DNA of 64,000 nt from Vermamoeba vermiformis (GCA_045837725.1 JBEWZL010000266.1:186001-250000), one strand, 5' to 3'. Counted from the stretch's first letter, positions 45,339-57,644 are shown. Numbers and translations are program-made. The notes: generated by a model not told the origin, from the sequence alone.

Positions 45339-47339
45339 ATGACTTCTAGGCGCAGATCGAGAGAGGCGGATCCAGCCGAGAATGGTGAGGTAGTTGAGGT
45401 CGAGATCAAGGAAGATGGAGATGCAGACATACCCAGTGACGATGAAAACTCCGGTAGGTGTTTCTACATGAATAAATATATCGGGGAAATCATTGGGGCC
45501 ACCAAATATTTCGAATGAAGGTTAATGCAAACGAAGGGCCATATTTTCAGATCGAAAATTTAATTCAACAGGGTCCTTTTGTGGCCCTGCTACTACCTAC
45601 GAAAATCATAGGAATTATAAAGATATTTTTCGAAGTATAGGCGCTATAATATGTAATTCCGTAGTTTTTAATCGATCGGTTTATTAAATTTCTTGCAGGG
45701 CAATTGAGCCAAGACGGCTTCGTAATGCAAAATGGCACATCAAAAGGCATCAGAACAGGCATTGTATACGACGAGCGCGTGTTGAAGCACATCAATGCCA
45801 AGCCAGGCAGTCCCGAGACCGCTGAACGGGTGCAAGTCTGTTTTGAAAAGCTGAAACGATCGAAACTGCTCGACAAATGCGAGTTAATAGGTACTAATAG
45901 GGAGAATATGACCTAGCAGTTAATGGCTAATCTTTGTCGCAGCGGGCGAAGAAGCCAGCGATGAGGTCTTGACGCTGGCCCACACTGCAGAATACGTGCG
46001 CAAAGTGAGCAACAAGTGCAACAAGTTGAGTGGCCGCGAGACAGTGGAGATTGATCAAGACGTCGTGCTCTCGCGTGAATCTGATCGCGCTGCCCGTGTG
46101 GCTGTTGGAGGACTCGTGAAATTGACCGACAAAGTGTTGAACGGCGAGCTCGACAATGGCTTTGCAATTGTTCGGCCACCGGGACATCACGCTGAGGCTG
46201 GAGAGGCCATGTAAGTCCAAACCAAATATGACATTAGGAGGTCTAATTAATGCTGCACCTAGGGGCTATTGCATTTACAACAACATTGCAGTGGCAGCAC
46301 GGTACGCTATTTCAAAGGGCATCAAGCGCGTGTTGATTGTGGATTGGGACTTGCATCACGGGAATGGCATTCAAAACATATTTCTGAACGATGACAAAGT
46401 GATGTACTTCTCAGTGCATTATCACGGGCGAGGGGACTATTACCCGGGTGAATCGGGTGCGCTGCATGTGGTGGGCAATGATGATGGTTACGGTACTATA
46501 ATGATCGCTGCAATGTGATATGAATCTACCACTAACCTGCCCATTAGGCTACAACGTCAATGTGCCGTTCAATCGGCAGAAGATGGACACACAAGACTAC
46601 GCAGCTGTCTTTCACAAATTGTTGCTGCCAATGGCAATCGAATACGGACCTGAACTCATCTTTGTAGCCGCTGGATTTGACGCAACACGCGGTGACAAGA
46701 TGGGCATCATGCGCGTCTCCACCACTGGCTACGCCTATTTCACACAGCTCTTGAAGTTGATCAACAAGAAGATCATCATGTCACTGGAGGGCGGTTACAA
46801 TGCAAAGTTGACAGCGATGTGTGTGGAGAAGTGCGTCAGTGTCTTGTTGGGCCAGCAAGTCTCAGCCACCACACCGGGAGTGCCTAGCGCACAGTGCTTG
46901 GAGACGATCAAGCAAGTAGCCATGCAGTGTGGTTAACAATCTTTTGCTTACATATAATGCAGGAATGTCGCATTGACGCACATTAAGACGGGTTGGAAAT
47001 GCTTCGGAGACTACGCAGGCATATCTGACAATCCTAACACGTGAGTGATAAATGCTGCACACATAATTCATGTTGCTAAACTAATGCAGACAAAAACGAG
47101 GCTGGGAGCCAATGCCAGTCGATGCGGATGGCAACGAGTATTTGGTGGATAAAATCCTCGATGACAAAGTCGTGAAGGGCAGAAAGAAGTACTATGTCTC
47201 GTGGTTTGGATTTCCGTCAGACGAGAACGAGTGGGTGGACGAGAAAGATATTTCAGAGGGGCTCGTTAAAGACTACGAGGCCAATAAGAAGGACAAGACC
47301 AAAGAGCCACCTAAAAAGAAACAAAAAACACGCCGCTGA
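45339..47339 (+). CDS. Class II histone deacetylase fused to a C-terminal chromodomain
   Basis: Exons 45339-45453, 45699-45890, 45943-46210, 46263-46492, 46548-46926, 46963-47040 and 47090-47339, about 503 residues. The zinc deacetylase domain is intact: RPPGHHAEAGEAMGYCIYNN (active-site His pair), VDWDLHHGNG (zinc Asp and His), FVAAGFDATRGD (zinc Asp) and SLEGGYN. Residues about 440-490 form a chromodomain: EYLVDKILDDKVVKGRKKYY, VSWFGFPSDENEWVDEKDI. The C-terminus is Lys-rich (PPKKKQKTRR), likely an NLS. Splice phases link both domains in one frame. The fusion suggests a deacetylase that reads methyl-lysine marks itself; this is inference. Confidence 0.92.
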
Positions 47340-47395
47340 CGTCAATTCAGCACCCATGTACAGTATATAGTATTTAACATTAGCCACGCACCTGT

Positions 47396-48986
47396 TTATT
47401 TGATCTTGAGCAAGTTGATCAGCTGTCGTTCAGGCAGTGAAATGAGCACTGACCGACTCGTGGTGAGTCCGTTCTTCTTCATTGCAGTGAGCATTTTGAT
47501 GTATTCACCGTGACCTTGAATAGCCTCGAAGAACTTTCTGTTGTCTTCAATGTCTTTGACAGTGACGAAGACGTCGTCAATTTTCTTCACGAGTTCCATA
47601 AATTTAGTGTTGACCTGTAGTCAATATACCAATCAATCAATATTCGTAGCTGTGCCACAAATAATGTACTTACTGAATCATATAGTGGCCTCCATTGCGG
47701 GAAATAGGCAAAGAACTCTTCGCTCTCATTGGTGATCACTAACTTGAGCATGCGCCGTTCATTCAAACCTTCCTTGTCTTTGACTGTCAACAGTGCCATT
47801 TGAACGTAGTTCGGTGACTTGATTTTGAGCCGTTTGAAATGGATGTCACACGCTACAAATCCTTCGGCGTTTGCTGGATTCAAGTCAGCTGCGGCCTCGA
47901 CAATTTCATCGAGAGATTTGTACTCTGCGACACAATTAGACATCTATTAGCACATTATTGATATGCCTCATACCTCTGAACGGCACTGACTTCCACTTGT
48001 ATTTGTTGGCATACAGCGCGTGGTCTTCTTCGGCCAATGTTTTCAAATTCCTCACGCCATGCAAAAAGATGTCATCTTGATCGTATTTTACAATAATCTA
48101 TATATAATACGTTAATACTGTGAGTCGCAAGTATGTCTAATGCCTACTCTGCCATCGCGTGACAAAAATTCGAACATGAAGCACTTGTCTTGGTCCTCTT
48201 CGCTCGGCAGTGTATAATTGAGTGACTTCCACACGGCCCAAAATATCGTGTTGAATGTCGGTATGTCGTCATAATTGAGCCACTCTCGTTTGTCGTTTGT
48301 GGCATCGGCGTTGTCTTCGCCATCCAAAGTTAATTCCTCGAGCTGATCTGTAACATCATCTTCACCATTCTCATTGTTATTATTAGCTGCTGCGTCATCA
48401 TTGTTATTGTTGATTGATGTTTCGCTGTCAGTTGGCACGGGTACATTCATCAATTCAGCGAAGCGTTTCTTCGTTATTCTAATTTTGCCAGATGCGTCCG
48501 GCTTGCCGCTGGTTGCAATATGCCATTCCCCTTTACATAAAATTTAATAAATTCACCGATAAACCTACTAAAGTACCTTTGTAATAGTACAGTGTCATTA
48601 AGCTGCCATCTAGCTTGTCGGTTACGCGAACAGGTTGCTTGAAATTGAGCTTTGCGGCATGGGATTCGCCTGTGATAATCGGGGTATTATTATGAGGTGC
48701 TCAATTAATATTTGAATTTCTATAATTATTCTGCGTAATTTAGCAGATCCATACCAACATTAAAGAACTTGTCATAGGGATAAGAGACTATCCGCCAGTC
48801 ATCCGATTCGTCCAATATAATACCACGACAGTTTTGCACAACCTTGCTACTGAAAGGGGAGTTGATTTGATCGTATTTGAATAATATAAGTTGCGGATGC
48901 TTCTTGTGCCGGCACGTAGCAACGCTGAGTTTAGTCTTAACAGCTGCAAGACCTTCTCTTTTCAAAAAACCTACGAGATGAGTCAT
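47396..48986 (-). CDS. T4 Rnl1-like ATP-dependent RNA ligase
   Basis: Exons in coding order: 48986-48755, 48669-48577, 48530-48148, 48096-47974, 47924-47674, 47614-47396, about 433 residues. Nucleotidyltransferase motifs are all visible: RGIILDES and YDKFFNVGE upstream, motif I KLDGSLMTLYYYK (adenylated Lys), motif III FMFEFLSRD, motif IV NAEGFVA and motif V LKIKSPNY. The order and RGI-x-PKFFNxGE feature match the T4 RnlA family, also seen in fungal tRNA ligase and scattered protists. A disordered Asn/Asp-rich insert lies after motif Ia. No kinase or phosphodiesterase domain is attached. Possible roles are tRNA or mRNA repair; the substrate is unknown. Confidence 0.87.
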
Positions 48987-49123
48987 GTTGTTGACAGTTG
49001 AAATAAATAAATCGAAATACTCGTTCTGCGACTTTTTTTTGTATTTAAATCTCGTACTTATCTCCCCAATCTCAATTAATACAATTTATAACAAAGCAGA
49101 TTAAAATACAAAATTGCTTTTCC

Positions 49124-50216
49124 TTAAGCACTAGGGTTGGGAGCAGTGATTCCAGCTGTAATGTCATCGAAGGTCGTGAGCTTGACGATCAGCGAGACGA
49201 TGAACACGTAGCTCTGCAGTGAGATGTTAGGCATTGTTAGGTATATAGGGGCTCATATAGAGCACTTACGATGATAAGCCACACGAAAACACCGACAATG
49301 CAAGCAGCAATCGTGATGGGATAGATGCTGTACTGATTGTTCGCGGCCACAAATCCTGCGTCATTTGCCGCGAGCAGTCCACTCTCCACCACTGCATTGA
49401 ACGCGTCTAAACACCACGTGACTAGGATGCAGATTGAAAAGATGGCGACCAGGATAATGAACTGATAGTACCAGTTAAGAAATAATAAAAAGAACTATAA
49501 TCAAGTTGATTAAGACTAATATGAAAGGATACGCCTAAGAACATTTTCTTCTTGCGGAAGTGCACGGTGATAATGCACGCGACCAGATCAATGACCAACA
49601 GAAGACCTGTCAAATGTTACTTTAATTGCCGAGTAATTAATTAACGATCGTGATTACCTCCAATAACTCGAATAGCATCCGCAGCAAGAGCAGTGCCTGT
49701 ATAACAAATGGTAACGTCAATATCGATACAGCAGTTTTGATTCAGTAGGTCCTACCTTGCGTTCGCCCTAAGAATCCGCGCCAAGCTGTGGCACCCAAAA
49801 TCAGCCAGCCTAAAACGAGGGCCTAACATGACGAGTTATTAATTACTGAATTTTGCTCGCAATATCGTTAAATTGGCCGGTTTGTGTCAGAAAATCTTTT
49901 TATAAGTTCGGGATTCGGAAACTGAAATTCGATTTCGAAATTAAAATTGTCTTAATTACTTGTTAAGACAATTTATCCATCGATTCTTTACTTCCAACAA
50001 AACATTCTGAATTCTACAAACCGACGATCCGAAATCAATACAAAAGCCTTGTAATTTCATGTGAACATTTCAATAATTGATATTAGTACTTACTCCTGCA
50101 ATACAATAGAGAATAAATAAAGATTTCTTCGTGCGAACGAAGGGTCCGCCAAATCTCGCAACTCGTTGTACAGGGCCGGAGTCGGCTGCAACATTCGGTG
50201 ACGAGTTCACTTCCAT
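49124..50216 (-). CDS. Four-pass membrane protein, possibly MARVEL-like
   Basis: Exons in coding order: 50216-50094, 49822-49756, 49696-49658, 49616-49533, 49461-49270, 49213-49124, about 197 residues. A cytosolic N-terminus (VQRVARFGGPFVRTKKS) leads to four hydrophobic helices: SLFILYCIAGALVLGWLILG, VIGGLLLVIDLVACIITV, FIILVAIFSICILVTWCL and ITIAACIVGVFVWLIISYVF. The layout (short N-tail, four TMs, short C-tail) fits the MARVEL/tetraspan fold of vesicle proteins, but no diagnostic residues were found. Each TM lies near an exon boundary. Confidence 0.8.
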
Positions 50217-50400
50217 GGTATTATGGTGCTGGTGCAGAGGTCATAAATATTTAATTAAAACATCAATCAACGTTCACTCTTTGTTTTTGCTATTTTAAGA
50301 AATCACGTGTTTGTGGTAGATCAGCGCGCAGTAATGAGCTAATAATTACAATGTTTATATGACGAATATATACTACGGTCGAGAAGACACTGGGCCACAT

Positions 50401-51479
50401 CTACTCAGAGGTCTTTTCAATGTCCATCGGTGTGGGCGGATCCACGTGTTCATTAACACTCGAGCCCTCTTCTTTCTTGTCCTCAATATTGCCACCCTTT
50501 ACATCAACGTTAGACCAGCACATGAGTCACACATACAGCGCGACATACCTCGTCCTCGCTGTCATCTTTCTTCTCCGCTGCTGGTTCATCGAACTGTCTG
50601 TCGCTCTGTTTGATCGCACTGATCGCTTTGTGTTGTTGCGCCACTTGGGTGTCGTAGTCACTCGCTGACAATGTCTCTTGTGTCGTCGATACTGACAGTA
50701 ACTGCGTGACAGGTTAGCAATTATAGGTCAATCAAGCAATGCGCGGAACACAGCGCTCGTAGCAGTGTTGCCAAGTGATCACTGCACGTACCTTGTCGTA
50801 GGCAAATATGTATTTTTTGGTTGAAGAATACAACGTGGGTCGCACTATTAGCTCACACATGCGTTGTACTGTAAAGGGCACGCTAAAAAAAAATAATTAG
50901 CATAAATAGCTATAATTGGCAAAATACTAGTATTTTCAACCGTACCCTGAAAAACCATTAAGCGCATCTAACAATTTCTTTTTCTGCTGGTCAAAATCTG
51001 ATAGAGGACTCTTTGCTTGCCATTCATCCAAAATCTAATGGATATATTATTAATATGATCACTAAATTGCAACCATTGTGGAACAAAAATATCTTTTGTA
51101 GGATCTGTCAGCCGCGTACCTGTTCCAATCTATATCCAATCAACTGTTTTAAAAATTCCCAAGGGTAGCTAAAAAACCGTATTAATAAATATGCGCTCAT
51201 AGAAATGAAAATCAGTTTTTTAAATTAATTTCGTGGATTAACTAGCATTTAATTAATAATTTGCGTCGACGTACCAAGTCAATCCAGTGGCTGCTATATC
51301 ATTAATGATTCGATGCAAATTATCGTTTAACGTTTTGGTTGCTTGTTTAGTGAAATCTAGAATAAGAAACAGATTTAATGCGGGTGGTTAACGCTGGACC
51401 TATCGTTCAACAACTGACCTTCCAATTCATTTTCAAAGTCCTTTGAATATTTAATTTCGCGGGCCTTGTCTGTTTCCAT
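50401..51479 (-). CDS. PPP4R2: Protein phosphatase 4 regulatory subunit 2
   Basis: Core regulatory subunit of PP4, which acts in DNA-damage signalling and centrosome function. Exons in coding order: 51479-51419, 51356-51275, 51168-51120, 51034-50946, 50882-50792, 50701-50549, 50496-50401, about 206 residues. Homology blocks: LHRIINDIAATGLTWYPWEF, LKQLIGYRLEQIL, LLDALNGFSGVPFTVQRMCE (the R2 hallmark), LIVRPTLYSSTKKYIFAYDK. The tail is acidic and ends PMDIEKTSE, like the animal protein's disordered acidic tail, but the tail is much shorter. 130 bp separates it from the divergent CBS gene. Confidence 0.87.
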
Positions 51480-51609
51480 GTTGCGCTGTCTGGTAAAATT
51501 TGGTTGCATGAGAAATTCAAACCAAATTTATTGCAAAGGTGAACACAACACATTAGACCATTAAATTTTGGATAGACTTTCATATAAAGCTTAAATTCAA
51601 ACAACAGCA

Positions 51610-52858
51610 ATGAACAAACTCAAAGTCAGAGATGTGGTCATCACAAGACACGATATGGTTGTTGTCGGCGAAAATGAATCGATTGAAAATGTGCTTAAGG
51701 TTAGTTGCCATAGACATATTAAGATTGAAGTATAAGCAACTGGGTATTAAAATTTTTCAAGTTTCGTTCATGAAAATATTTTGATTACTTTTATCTTACT
51801 ATTTTACTTACAACCCGATATTTTTTTAGACACTCGAACGTCATAAAATACAGTCAGTACCAATCAAAACTTACGATGGCACAATTGTTGGATTTTTTGA
51901 TGTTTTAGATCTGCTCTGCTATTTGGTGTCTGGCCACGAAAGCAAAGACAATATTGGCACATTATATCAAAAGAGCGCAACACTGCCATTCCAGCGAGTG
52001 TTAGATATGATTGGTAAGCATCGTAACGTGTCGATATGAGTTTTCGACTAAAACTCGATAGATTTATCAAAGCGAAATCCTTATGCCCCTGTGCATCTGG
52101 ACGATCCTATTGGCGCAGCTCTACTGTTATTCGCACAGCCAGTCCATCGAGTGCCAGTGCACGATGAGAAAGAGAATCTCGTTGGTATTTTGTCGCAGTC
52201 AGACCTCTTAAAGGTAATAGCAGGTGATTACAAACGAGTCGTTATTAACGCGGTGTATATTAGTACTTTGTACATCACCCCGAGCTCTTGAGTGAGATCA
52301 ATGACTTGAGCGTGTTAGACCTGCGCTTGGGCACGAGTGAAGCCAAGCTTGACAAGCTGATCAGCATCAACAAGAAGTTGCCCGCGCTTGAAGCATTCAA
52401 ATTGGTACGCGTAACAGCACGACATAGGAGTACGGTGATACTAACACCTATCAGATGAACACGCACTTCTTGTCCGCAGTCGCAGTGGTGGATGATGAAG
52501 GACATTTGTTCTCATCAATCAGTGCCACTGATTTGCGGAATATCTCCTTCAATCTCGCCGATGAATTCTCACTCAAAGCACTCGCTTTGCCCGCGCAAGA
52601 GTTTATCGACTTGTCTCGCAAGGCCCGTGGTCAGGTACGTGCTATTACAACTATGACTAACTTTGCTGACACGTGTCACAGCACGCTGATTTCCTCGTGT
52701 GGTGTCAGCCAGGCTCGTCACTGCGCGATGTAATTCAGCACATGTACAACAACCACGTGCACCGCGTCTATTTGGTCGACAACTACATCAACTTCTTTGG
52801 CGTCGTGTCAGTCACTGATATTGCTCGTCTGTTGTTGGAACAAATGAGTGGACTGTAA
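51610..52858 (+). CDS. Four-CBS-domain protein (AMPK-gamma/SNF4-like)
   Basis: Exons 51610-51699, 51830-52013, 52062-52213, 52264-52404, 52455-52634 and 52682-52858, about 308 residues. Four CBS motifs in series bind adenosine nucleotides: VRDVVITRHDMVVVGEN, VPIKTYDGTIVGFFDVLDLL; PVHRVPVHDEKENLVGILSQ; LSAVAVVDDEGHLFSSISAT; VHRVYLVDNYINFFGVVSVT. Two Bateman pairs are as in the gamma subunit of AMP-activated kinase, but the overall match is loose, so other CBS-only proteins are possible. One intron ends with TGACACGTGTCACAG. Confidence 0.85.
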
Positions 52859-53264
52859 TGCATGTGTAGCAGTGAAAGTAAATAGTGTTAGAATTAGATT
52901 TCATTCCCGAAATCTTAACGATGCACGTGATTCGAAATTTCACGTAAAAATATTTCCAACCGCTGCCCTTTAATATTAACAACTTTTATATTGTTGATCA
53001 CGACAAGTAGGCGGCGGTGTATATTTATTAACGCCTACTCGCGATTCTGTCATTAAGTTCGTAGATCAATTGTAAGCCAACGGAAAACATAATTTAATTT
53101 CACAAAATGAGCATAACAATATAAGCACAATTATTGAATATTGTCGAGGCACGAGGAATTACAAATATCAGCAACTGATTTATTGAATTGAATTCGAGTA
53201 TCTTTTTTTTAGTTTTGATTAAATCGGTCAATACTGACTAACTGAAATATTTTAGCAATTAGCA
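52859..53264. other. AT-rich intergenic stretch with a hairpin
   Basis: About 400 bp. An inverted repeat AGTAGGCG (53006-53013) and CGCCTACT (53032-53039) could form an 8-bp stem with an 18-nt loop, about 230 bp before the GEF start. No gene was seen. Confidence 0.5.
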
Positions 53265-56200
53265 ATGTCAGAAACACCAGTATTGGGCAGTTTAAATAAG
53301 ACGCTCGCCGAGAAAAAATTGGCCAAGTACGATCCCGCGCTAGAAAAGAAAGTGCGTGCCTCACTTGCAATATTAGTGCCAGAGGTAAATTTAGAATTTA
53401 TGACGGCAACAATCATTATCTAACACGATTAAACTCAAGCACAAAGAAACGTTGGAGAATGAAAAAATGAGCTTGCAAGATGCGCTGAAAGACGGAATCG
53501 TATTGTGCAAGTATGTACTCTTTGCCATGTTAGAATATGGCTAATTGCGTAATTAGATTGATGAATAAGATTGCACCGAACAAGATCTCACGGATCAACA
53601 CCATGCAAGTTGCGTTCAAGCAAATGGTATTGGTTATATTATTATTGTGATTCGTACATGGGACTAACATCTTACGCAGGAAAATATTGCAAACTATTTG
53701 AAAGCATGCACACAAATTGGCTTGCAAGAGATTGAATGCTTTGAAACGAATGATTTGTTCGAAGGCCGCGATTTGATGGCTGTACGTAGCCTCAGTTATC
53801 ATAAACATGCCTCAAATAACTATATTTATATACTAGGTGCTGAACAACTTGAACACATTCTTGACGCTGCACGAGAAGTACGGCGATCAATTGCTCGATC
53901 AACTCAAACAACGACCGTAAGTCACGTGACACTTGCCAAATGCATGTCGGCCGTTAATTGACACCTGTCATTAGCACTGCAGCAGAGGCACGCAACGAGC
54001 CAAAGTCCCCTGCAACACCAGCACCGCGCATCAACACCGTCAAGTCCATCACACCCACTGCCAGTCCAACCGATCAAAAGGGTCCCTCGACACTGGGCAA
54101 GAAACCAGCGCTGTGGGGCCAGTCCTCGGAGACTATGTGTAAGTCAATCAATAGTTAGTTTGGCACTGTGCAGCACTGACTCGGAATTAACAGCCTCGCC
54201 TACTTCGGCCTCCGTAAGCAGTTTGGAACACGATATTCAAACCAAAGAAGAGTTCAAATACATCCCTGAACTCGAGCGAACGGCGCGACAGTGGATTGAA
54301 GCAGTGACTGGCATCAAACAACCAGAGCTGACCTTCCCTCAGTATCTGAAGTCTGGCATTGTGCTGTGCAAGTTAATTAACACCGTCAAGCCCAACGCTG
54401 TCACCAAAGTCAACGAGGGTACTGTGGCGTACAAACAGATGGAGAACATTGAACATTACCTGAAAGCGTGCAGTGAACTCGGTCTGCATCAACAAGATCT
54501 CTTCAACACGTCAGATTTGTTCAATGAAAAGAACGTCAATCTTGTCATTAACAGCATTCACGTGTTCGCGCATTTCATCGAGAAGTTGCCTAATTACAAC
54601 GGACCCAGAATTGAGAACCCGCAAACAGCGAGAAATCTGTTCTCAGCCTCATTGGTCGAAGGCTCGGCAAGTGACTTCTTGAGTGAAGATCCGAATGCTG
54701 TGCCCGAGCCCTTGACGCCTGAGCAACAAGAACTATTGGACTGGGCCAATGCGCTGCTACGTCGATTTGACACTGCGTTCAAACTGAAGAACTTGACTAC
54801 AGACGTGCGTGACGGTGTTAAGCTCATCAAGCTGCTGGAAGTTGTGACTAAGGGATCACAATTGGGCTCGTACACAAAACAACCCAAGTTACTTTGGCAC
54901 TGCATGCAGAACGCCACGTTAATTCTCCGCTTCTTGGCACAACAGACCTTTGAAAAGGTGCAATGCCGTGCTACGGACATTGTGATGGGAAATCTCGATG
55001 CCGTCGTGCGCTTGCTAACCTTCATCAGAAACAAATTCGATTTGGACTACATGTTCAAGAAACTGATTGCTGAGGCATATTTGTCGCCCGAGGACGTGTT
55101 GTTCGAAGAGACAGAAGAGGTCATTCAAGTGCCTGACGAGGACATTTCACATCTCAAAGACGAACAGCCAGTGATTGTTTTGACACCTGCCTCACCTGTC
55201 AAAACCACAACTACCAGTGTCACCACAGTGCGTAAGACATCACAGCCACAAACTCCGGTCGCCATTGCCAAGCCCGCAGAGACAGCAGTTACCGCCACGC
55301 AGACACAAACTCCAACTAAGGAGCCAACCACTCCCAAAACGGTGCAAACACCACAAACCCCTCAGACACCTAGCACACCGCAGACCCCACAAACACCGAG
55401 CACACCTACCACTACCAAGCCCATTGATATTCCCTCTCCACGCGACTCACCATCCACTCTTGAGCCTTCTTCACCCAAAACAGGCTCACCACTGAGTACC
55501 TCACGAGGTTAGTACCGCCATTAATGTTAATGTATGCTTGCTAACTCTGATCGTCAGACTCGACAAAAAGAGACAAAAAGAGCAAAGAAAAACAAAAGAA
55601 ATCCAAAGACAAGAAGAGCAAGGAGAAGAAGTCACGCTCCAAAGACAAAAAATCATCACTGGCCTCGTCAAGTGAGGGTCCAGCGAGCCTGTCATCAGAG
55701 CAGTTGTCCGACGAGTCCAAGTCATCACGCAAACACGAGTCCCCGCGCAAAGAAAGACCCCTCAATGTCGTTGTGACCTCTGCCCCCGAGCCCACACCAG
55801 CTCATCAAGAGCCTGTCACAACCACCACTGCAGCCACTACTAAAGCTACCGTGGAGACAGCAGCAGGCACTCAGCCCACCACTCCTTCACAGCCTCAAGC
55901 TGCCGCTCAAACCGCCGCAGTGTCTCAACCTCAAGCCGCGGGACCTCTCGCAGCTAGTGATAGCGCTGTCACTCAACCACACCACGTTGAGCGTGATCGC
56001 ACCGTCAGCATCTCAGCTGACAACACGAACAATCCAGTGGTGCGCCGATTGGTGCGCAGTCACACTCGCATTCAGACCTCAGAGCCCGAGAGTAAGTTCT
56101 ACCATTGCAATTGTTACTGCATTAATGCTTGTCCTAGAATTGGCCCGTGTCGCGAAGGCTCAAGGAAAGATGCGCCAACACGTGGCTAATGAACTGCTGC

Positions 56201-57373
56201 AAACTGAACGCAGTTATGTGCGCAGTTTGACAACACTGGCTGACGGTCTTATTACACCGCTGATCAAAGCGAATGTCATGAGCGAGACTGAAATGTCAAG
56301 TGCTTTCTCTAACGTGCTTCAATTGCTCGAACATCACAAGGGATTCTGTGACATTATTTCGTCGCGATTGGCCTCATGGAACGACGACTCAACAATTTCT
56401 GACATCTTTTTGGGCAGGGTAAGCTAATCAGCTTTGAGAAATATAGCACTAACGCGGTTTTAGACGAAATTCTTCTTGGACTACGAGCCTTATTTGACCA
56501 ATTACAACTCGGGCATGATTGCTATTCACTATTTCAAGAAAAAATATCCCAAATTCAACTCGCTGTTGACCAGTTTTGAAGAAGAACAAATGAACACGAC
56601 CATGTTGAACACGGAGTCGTTCTTGATCATGCCAATTCAACGATTGCCGCGCTATGCACTGTTATTGAAGGACATTCGCAAGTACACTCCCGCTTCACAA
56701 GAACACACTGCTATTGGCGAGGCAATTTCGTGGATTGAACGCACGCTGAATGATTTGAACGCGAAGATCAAATTCGACGCTGAAAAGACGAAGAAAGTGC
56801 TGTCGATTGCAGAGTCTATTGAAGGCGAAGAGGTGAGTTACTGACTTTAATAGTAATATATATACAGTCAATAAGACCAACTTTCACAGAATTTGTTGAA
56901 AAATTCACGATTCTTCGTGCGTGAAGGCGTGTTCTCGGTGAAAAAGATTGCAGAAAAGAAAGACAAGAAAGGACTGCTGAAAGAGGGCATTAAGAAGGTG
57001 TGGGACACATTCACCAAGAAGAAAGTCAATCCTTATTGGTTCTTATTCAACGATCTGCTCGTCTATTGTGACTTCAAGTCCTCGGTAAGTACAACACACT
57101 TGCGCACTTGTTACAATATTAACTTTAATGCTGTGCCAGGCCAAGACCGAAGAACGCAAGCCCTTCACGTTCTTGCACTCACTGCCCCTCGACGAGATCA
57201 AAGAGGTGATTGAAGTTGCCAAAAAAGGCAAAGACACCGAGTTCCAATTGCTGCTCGAGAACGAAGTGTGGAAGTTGAGCTGTGCGAGTGCTGACGACAG
57301 AACACTGTGGGTCTCCGAGATTAGACGCTGCATGGACATGGCACCCAGTCAGTGCAAGAGCTTCAGTCAGTAA
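53265..57373 (+). CDS. Triple calponin-homology RacGEF (Trix-like)
   Basis: Exons 53265-53384, 53440-53510, 53557-53626, 53680-53781, 53837-53916, 53975-54138, 54194-55507, 55558-56091, 56138-56418, 56464-56832, 56890-57084 and 57140-57373, about 1180 residues. Three CH domains: LQDALKDGIVLCKLMNKIAP with ENIANYLKACTQIG; FPQYLKSGIVLCKLINTVKP with QMENIEHYLKACSELG; LTTDVRDGVKLIKLLEVVTK. A Pro/Thr-rich linker and a Lys/Ser-rich basic block follow. Then a DH domain (VANELLQTERSYVRSLTTLA, LIMPIQRLPRYALLLKDI) and a PH domain (SRFFVREGVFSVKK to LWVSEIRR). Same order as Dictyostelium Trix, a Rac exchange factor that binds actin on endosomes. Confidence 0.93.
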
Positions 57374-57644
57374 GCAGTATCATTAGTCATGCTGATTTTT
57401 GCTATTAGTGTATTATAAATTTATTTCGAAGCAATCGTTGAATTGTATTCCAATCATTGAGCCTAGATCCCATTGAAATAAGATAATGGCTCGTATCATA
57501 ACAGTATTTCCAGTCAATTCTGACTTTCAGATTTTCGGTGCGAATCACATTGCACCGAATGTTCCAATCATATTTAAATAGTTGATAAATACGCTCATTG
57601 CTGTTAACCAACACAATGCAACTACCACAACACTCTACAACAAA

